The notes beneath the pieces were generated by a model that worked only from the letters and a program-made list of their open reading frames with translations, searched no databases and had not been told where the DNA came from. DNA of 9,116 bases from an uncultured Alphaproteobacteria bacterium (lineage in GTDB: Bacteria > Pseudomonadota > Alphaproteobacteria > Rickettsiales > UBA1997). The stretch lies in assembly GCA_903858915.1 (NCBI GenBank), contig CAIOKL010000281.1, positions 1 through 9,116 on the forward strand. The letters run 5' to 3'. This document shows positions 5,845-9,116 of this stretch, piece by piece (the stretch's first letter is position 1; every line of letters starts with the position of its first letter). The translations under genes were made by a program, and so were the position numbers.

Positions 5845-8800
5845 ATGGATTATAAAATCAAAATTAAAAATATTAAAGAATCTTGCGTTCTAACCAAGAT
5901 TCCCAAGGATTCACAAGGTTTTATTTCCACAGAAATTTCGCAAAATTTTCAAAATTGTGATAAAATTTTTATTACCCAAAATGATGCCGAAATTGAAATT
6001 TTAAATCGTCAATTACGATTTTTTAATCCCGCAGAAAATATTTTAAATTTTTATGCGTGGGATTGTTCGCCCTACGACAGAGCATCTCCAAAGCCTCAAA
6101 TTTTAGCAAGTCGCATTAAAACTTTATACAATTTAAGTTCGCGAGTCGTTGGTAAAAATTATTTTATCGTCACTTCGATTAATGCTTTAATGCAAAAAAC
6201 TATTGCGCTTAACGACATCAAAAATTTAGGATTATTTTTACAAGTAAAATCCAAAAATTCTTTGAACCAAATTAGCGAATTCTTAATCAACAAAGGTTAC
6301 ACTCGCCAATCCAACGCCAACAGCGTCGGAGAGTTTGCGGTGCGTGGCGGAATTATCGATGTCGTCATGCAACAAGCCGGAGATTTAGTGGGTTATCGCA
6401 TTGATTTTTTTGGCGACGAAATTGAATCGATAAAAATCTTCGATCCGATTAGTCAAATCAGTCAAGAAAGCGTTAAAAATTTTGAAATTTTGCCGATTAG
6501 CGAAGTGCTTTTAAATCAAAAAACCATCGAAAATTTTCGCCAAAAATATCGTCAAAAATTTGGCGCTTCGATTGATGATCAATTTTATCAAGCAATTTCC
6601 GAAGGTCGCACTTTTGATGGCGTCGAGCATTGGCTTCCAATGTTTTATCAAGAAAATTTAATAAGTTTTTTTGAATATTTAAAAAATCCCGTAATATTTT
6701 TTGATGAAAAAATATTACCTTTAAGTCAAGAGCGCGAAAATTTAATTCACGAAAATTATCAAGCGCGACTTGCCGAAAAAAATCATAAAAATTCGACGAT
6801 TTACAACCCTATCGAACCTAATTCTTTATATTTTTCAGCTTCAGAAATTGCCCAACAAATTGCCGAAAAAATAAATATTGAATTTCAAAATTTTGATTGC
6901 GTTAAAACCGATAATTTTAACAAAAGAATTATCGATTTGGAATTTAAAAATGTTCCTGATTTCGCCCTCGCCTCTAGAGCTAACAAGCAAGATGTCATTG
7001 AAATATTAAAAAATTTTTTACAAAATTATTCGACTAAAAAAGTTGCGATTGCAGTTTTAAGCGAGGGTTTTAAAGACCGCTTGGCGCGCATTTTTCAAGA
7101 TTATAATTTGGCTTTAAACAATCTCGATAATTTTTTAGAATTTCAAAAAATTAAATTTGGAAAAATTGCCAGCTTTATTTTTCCAACCCATTTTGGCTTT
7201 GAAACTAGCGACTTCATCATCATCGGCGAACAAGCTTTATTTGGCGAAAAAATCGTTCGCAAAAAAATTTCTAAATCGGCGTCACAACGCTTAATTGAAG
7301 AAAGTTTGAGCATTAATTTGGGCGAATTAATTGTCCATCGCGACCATGGCATTGGCAAGTTCGACGGCATTCACACCATTAGCGCTCTCGGCATAAAAAC
7401 CGACATGATTAAAATAATTTATGGCGGTGGCGATACGCTTTTTGTGCCTGTCGATAATATTAATTTAATTTCGCGTTACGGCGCCGAAAATTCTTTAGTG
7501 CAACTTGACCGACTCGGTGTCGCTGGCTGGAAAAATCGTCGCGATAAAGTGCGGAAAAAAATTAAAGTGGCGGCCGAAGAATTATTGAAAATCGCGGCTG
7601 AGAGACAATTAAAAAAAGCGCCGATTTTTATTCCCGAAACACATTTTTACGATGAATTTCGCGTCAAATTTGGCTTTGTTGAAACCGAAGATCAAATGCG
7701 CGCCATTGAAGAAGTTGAACAAGATTTGCAAAAAGGAACGCCGATGGATCGCCTAATTTGTGGCGATGTTGGTTTCGGCAAAACCGAAGTGGCTCTTCGC
7801 GGAAGCGCGATTGTGTGTAAATTTTCGCAAGTCGCCATCGTTGCGCCGACAACACTTTTGGTGCGCCAACATTATAAAAATTTTTGTAAAAGATTTGAAG
7901 GAACCGATGTTCGAATCGTTCAGCTCTCTAGAATGGTAAGCGCCAGCGAGGCAAAAATCGCCCGCGAAGAAATTGAAAATGGTAAAGCCAATATTGTTAT
8001 TGGGACGCACGCATTGCTTCAAAAAAATCTGAAATTTCATAATTTGGGCTTGTTAATTATTGACGAAGAACAGCATTTTGGCGTCGCTCAAAAAGAACAA
8101 CTCAAAAAATTTCGCGCCGAAATTCATGTTTTAACACTTTCGGCGACGCCTATTCCGCGCACTTTGCAAATGTCGTTGGCCGGCGTCAAAGATTTGAGTT
8201 TAATCGCAACTCCGCCCCTCGATCGCTTAGCGGTGCGCAATTTTGTGATGCCTTACGATTCGGTAATTGTTCGCGAGGCGGTGATGCGCGAATATAATCG
8301 CAGTGGCAAAGTTTTTTTCGTAGTGCCACGAATCCGCGATATTGAAGACATGGAGCCGAGATTAAAAATTATATTTCCTGAATTAAAAATTACTCACGCG
8401 CACGGTCAAATGAATCCGAGCCAACTCGACGACATCATGAATGATTTTATCGATGGCAAAATCGACATTTTATTATCAACCACGATAATTGAATCCGGCA
8501 TTGATATATCTAGCGCCAACACCATGATAATTTACAAAGCCGAAATGTTTGGATTGTCGCAACTTTATCAACTTCGCGGTCGCGTTGGACGCGGAAAAGT
8601 TCGTGGTTATTGTTATTTTATGCTCGATAATAAACATAAAATCGCCGACGAATCGCGCAAAAAACTCGAAGTGATGCAAAATCTTGACGCGCTCGGAGTC
8701 GGCTTCACCGTAGCTTCGCACGATATGGATATCCGTGGTAGTGGCAATTTACTTGGCGATGAACAATCGGGTCATGTCAAAGAAACTGGAGTTGAACTTT

Positions 8801-9116
8801 ATCAACAAATGCTCGTCGAAACCATCGAAAAAATTAAAAATAATGTTGAATTTGCGGTTGAAGAAATTGGCGATTTCGAGAAAAATATCACTATAAAACT
8901 TGGAATTTCGCTGTTAATTCCCGAAGATTATATGTCCGATTTATCGCTAAGAATGAGCTTCTACAAGAAAATTTCTTACATTAAAAATATTCAAGATCGC
9001 GAAAATTTAATTAACGAAATGACCGACCGTTTCGGAAAAATCCCACAAGAAATTTTAAACTTGTTTGAGGTTGCTTTATTAAAAAATTTATGTCAAAAAG
9101 TTGGGGTGGAAAATTT
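5845..9116 (+). CDS. mfd: Transcription-repair coupling factor Mfd (3' end outside window)
   Basis: Mfd is an ATP-driven DNA translocase that pushes stalled RNA polymerase off damaged DNA and recruits UvrA to start nucleotide excision repair. 1090 residues are visible without a stop. The UvrB-like N-terminal module (about 1-330) keeps the UvrA-contact region: VRGG with Arg167, and YRIDFF with Arg185. The RNA polymerase interaction domain begins near IVHRDHGIGKFDG (496-508) and runs to LFVPVDNINLISRYG. The RecG-like translocase has Walker A GDVGFGKTE (640-648), motif II DEEQHFG (740-746), SATPIPR (766-772), TTIIESGID (879-887), QLRGRVGR (909-916) and RGSGNLLGDEQSG (964-976). The last part is the start of the D7 regulatory domain; by comparison with E. 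coli (1148 residues) roughly 70 residues lie beyond the window. The first in-frame start is the ATG one base after the dnaE stop, preceded by an in-frame TAA at 5836, so translation is probably coupled to dnaE. No residue loss is apparent. Arginine is mainly CGN (only about 8 AGA of some 54). Confidence 0.97.
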   Translation, partial: MDYKIKIKNIKESCVLTKIPKDSQGFISTEISQNFQNCDKIFITQNDAEIEILNRQLRFFNPAENILNFYAWDCSPYDRASPKPQILASRIKTLYNLSSRVVGKNYFIVTSINALMQKTIALNDIKNLGLFLQVKSKNSLNQISEFLINKGYTRQSNANSVGEFAVRGGIIDVVMQQAGDLVGYRIDFFGDEIESIKIFDPISQISQESVKNFEILPISEVLLNQKTIENFRQKYRQKFGASIDDQFYQAISEGRTFDGVEHWLPMFYQENLISFFEYLKNPVIFFDEKILPLSQERENLIHENYQARLAEKNHKNSTIYNPIEPNSLYFSASEIAQQIAEKINIEFQNFDCVKTDNFNKRIIDLEFKNVPDFALASRANKQDVIEILKNFLQNYSTKKVAIAVLSEGFKDRLARIFQDYNLALNNLDNFLEFQKIKFGKIASFIFPTHFGFETSDFIIIGEQALFGEKIVRKKISKSASQRLIEESLSINLGELIVHRDHGIGKFDGIHTISALGIKTDMIKIIYGGGDTLFVPVDNINLISRYGAENSLVQLDRLGVAGWKNRRDKVRKKIKVAAEELLKIAAERQLKKAPIFIPETHFYDEFRVKFGFVETEDQMRAIEEVEQDLQKGTPMDRLICGDVGFGKTEVALRGSAIVCKFSQVAIVAPTTLLVRQHYKNFCKRFEGTDVRIVQLSRMVSASEAKIAREEIENGKANIVIGTHALLQKNLKFHNLGLLIIDEEQHFGVAQKEQLKKFRAEIHVLTLSATPIPRTLQMSLAGVKDLSLIATPPLDRLAVRNFVMPYDSVIVREAVMREYNRSGKVFFVVPRIRDIEDMEPRLKIIFPELKITHAHGQMNPSQLDDIMNDFIDGKIDILLSTTIIESGIDISSANTMIIYKAEMFGLSQLYQLRGRVGRGKVRGYCYFMLDNKHKIADESRKKLEVMQNLDALGVGFTVASHDMDIRGSGNLLGDEQSGHVKETGVELYQQMLVETIEKIKNNVEFAVEEIGDFEKNITIKLGISLLIPEDYMSDLSLRMSFYKKISYIKNIQDRENLINEMTDRFGKIPQEILNLFEVALLKNLCQKVGVEN
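6691..6718. repeat. 12-bp perfect short-loop hairpin inside mfd
   Basis: GTAATATTTTTT (6691-6702) and AAAAAATATTAC (6707-6718) are exact reverse complements around the 4-base loop GATG. It codes VIFFDEKIL at about residues 283-291, in the UvrB-like module. The T-rich arm could act as a pause or weak terminator in the mRNA, but the run of A/T codons may explain it. Confidence 0.6.

Noticed and set aside
5844..5960. Possible frameshifted remainder of dnaE after its stop
   Set aside because: I read the other frames after 5843 and found early stops and nothing resembling the expected YGIGAIKGVG-type sequence; the frame starting at 5845 is a normal Mfd N-terminus.
8059..8080. Gln in place of His in Mfd motif II (DEEQ rather than DEEH)
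   Set aside because: DEEQ is a normal variant in many Mfd proteins, including alphaproteobacterial ones, so it is not a lost catalytic residue.

Overview
The window looks like AT-rich chromosomal DNA from an alphaproteobacterium, most plausibly a Rickettsiales- or Holosporales-type intracellular lineage. The DnaE belongs to the alphaproteobacterial DnaE1 type and the Mfd carries the DEEQHFG form of motif II that I associate with alphaproteobacteria. No gene start shows a Shine-Dalgarno sequence, and the first gene is a large, low-complexity, coiled-coil protein of a kind common in host-associated bacteria. The lineage is an inference from motifs and composition; no species is claimed.

Layout, all on the + strand. 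Bases 1-192 are a very AT-rich non-coding leader with two inverted repeats and two promoter candidates. Bases 193-3219 encode a 1008-residue protein I do not recognise. It has a Ser/Thr-rich N-terminus, two charged helical or coiled-coil stretches, a 12-residue Ala/Glu/Lys/Arg tandem repeat, two proline-rich linkers, a C-terminal region that appears to contain two diverged copies of one small domain, and a short Phe-Ser-Pro type motif that recurs four times. Bases 3220-3350 are an AT-rich gap with a weak terminator-like hairpin and a weak promoter candidate. Bases 3351-5843 encode the catalytic part of DNA polymerase III alpha (dnaE). Bases 5845-9116 encode the transcription-repair coupling factor Mfd, which runs off the end of the window lacking roughly its last 70 residues.

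dnaE and mfd are separated by one base and are almost certainly co-transcribed, pairing the replicative polymerase with the factor that clears stalled RNA polymerase and recruits UvrA. The first gene stands apart: it has its own leader and a markedly different arginine codon choice (mostly AGA, against mostly CGC in mfd).

The points most worth attention are: (1) DnaE stops at 830 residues, near the fingers/beta-binding border, so the clamp-binding motif, OB fold and tau-binding tail are absent, although every catalytic motif is intact; (2) the unrecognised modular protein with internal repeats at several scales; (3) a 12-bp inverted repeat overlapping a perfect -35 box ahead of that gene. I see no mobile element, CRISPR array, tRNA or rRNA.
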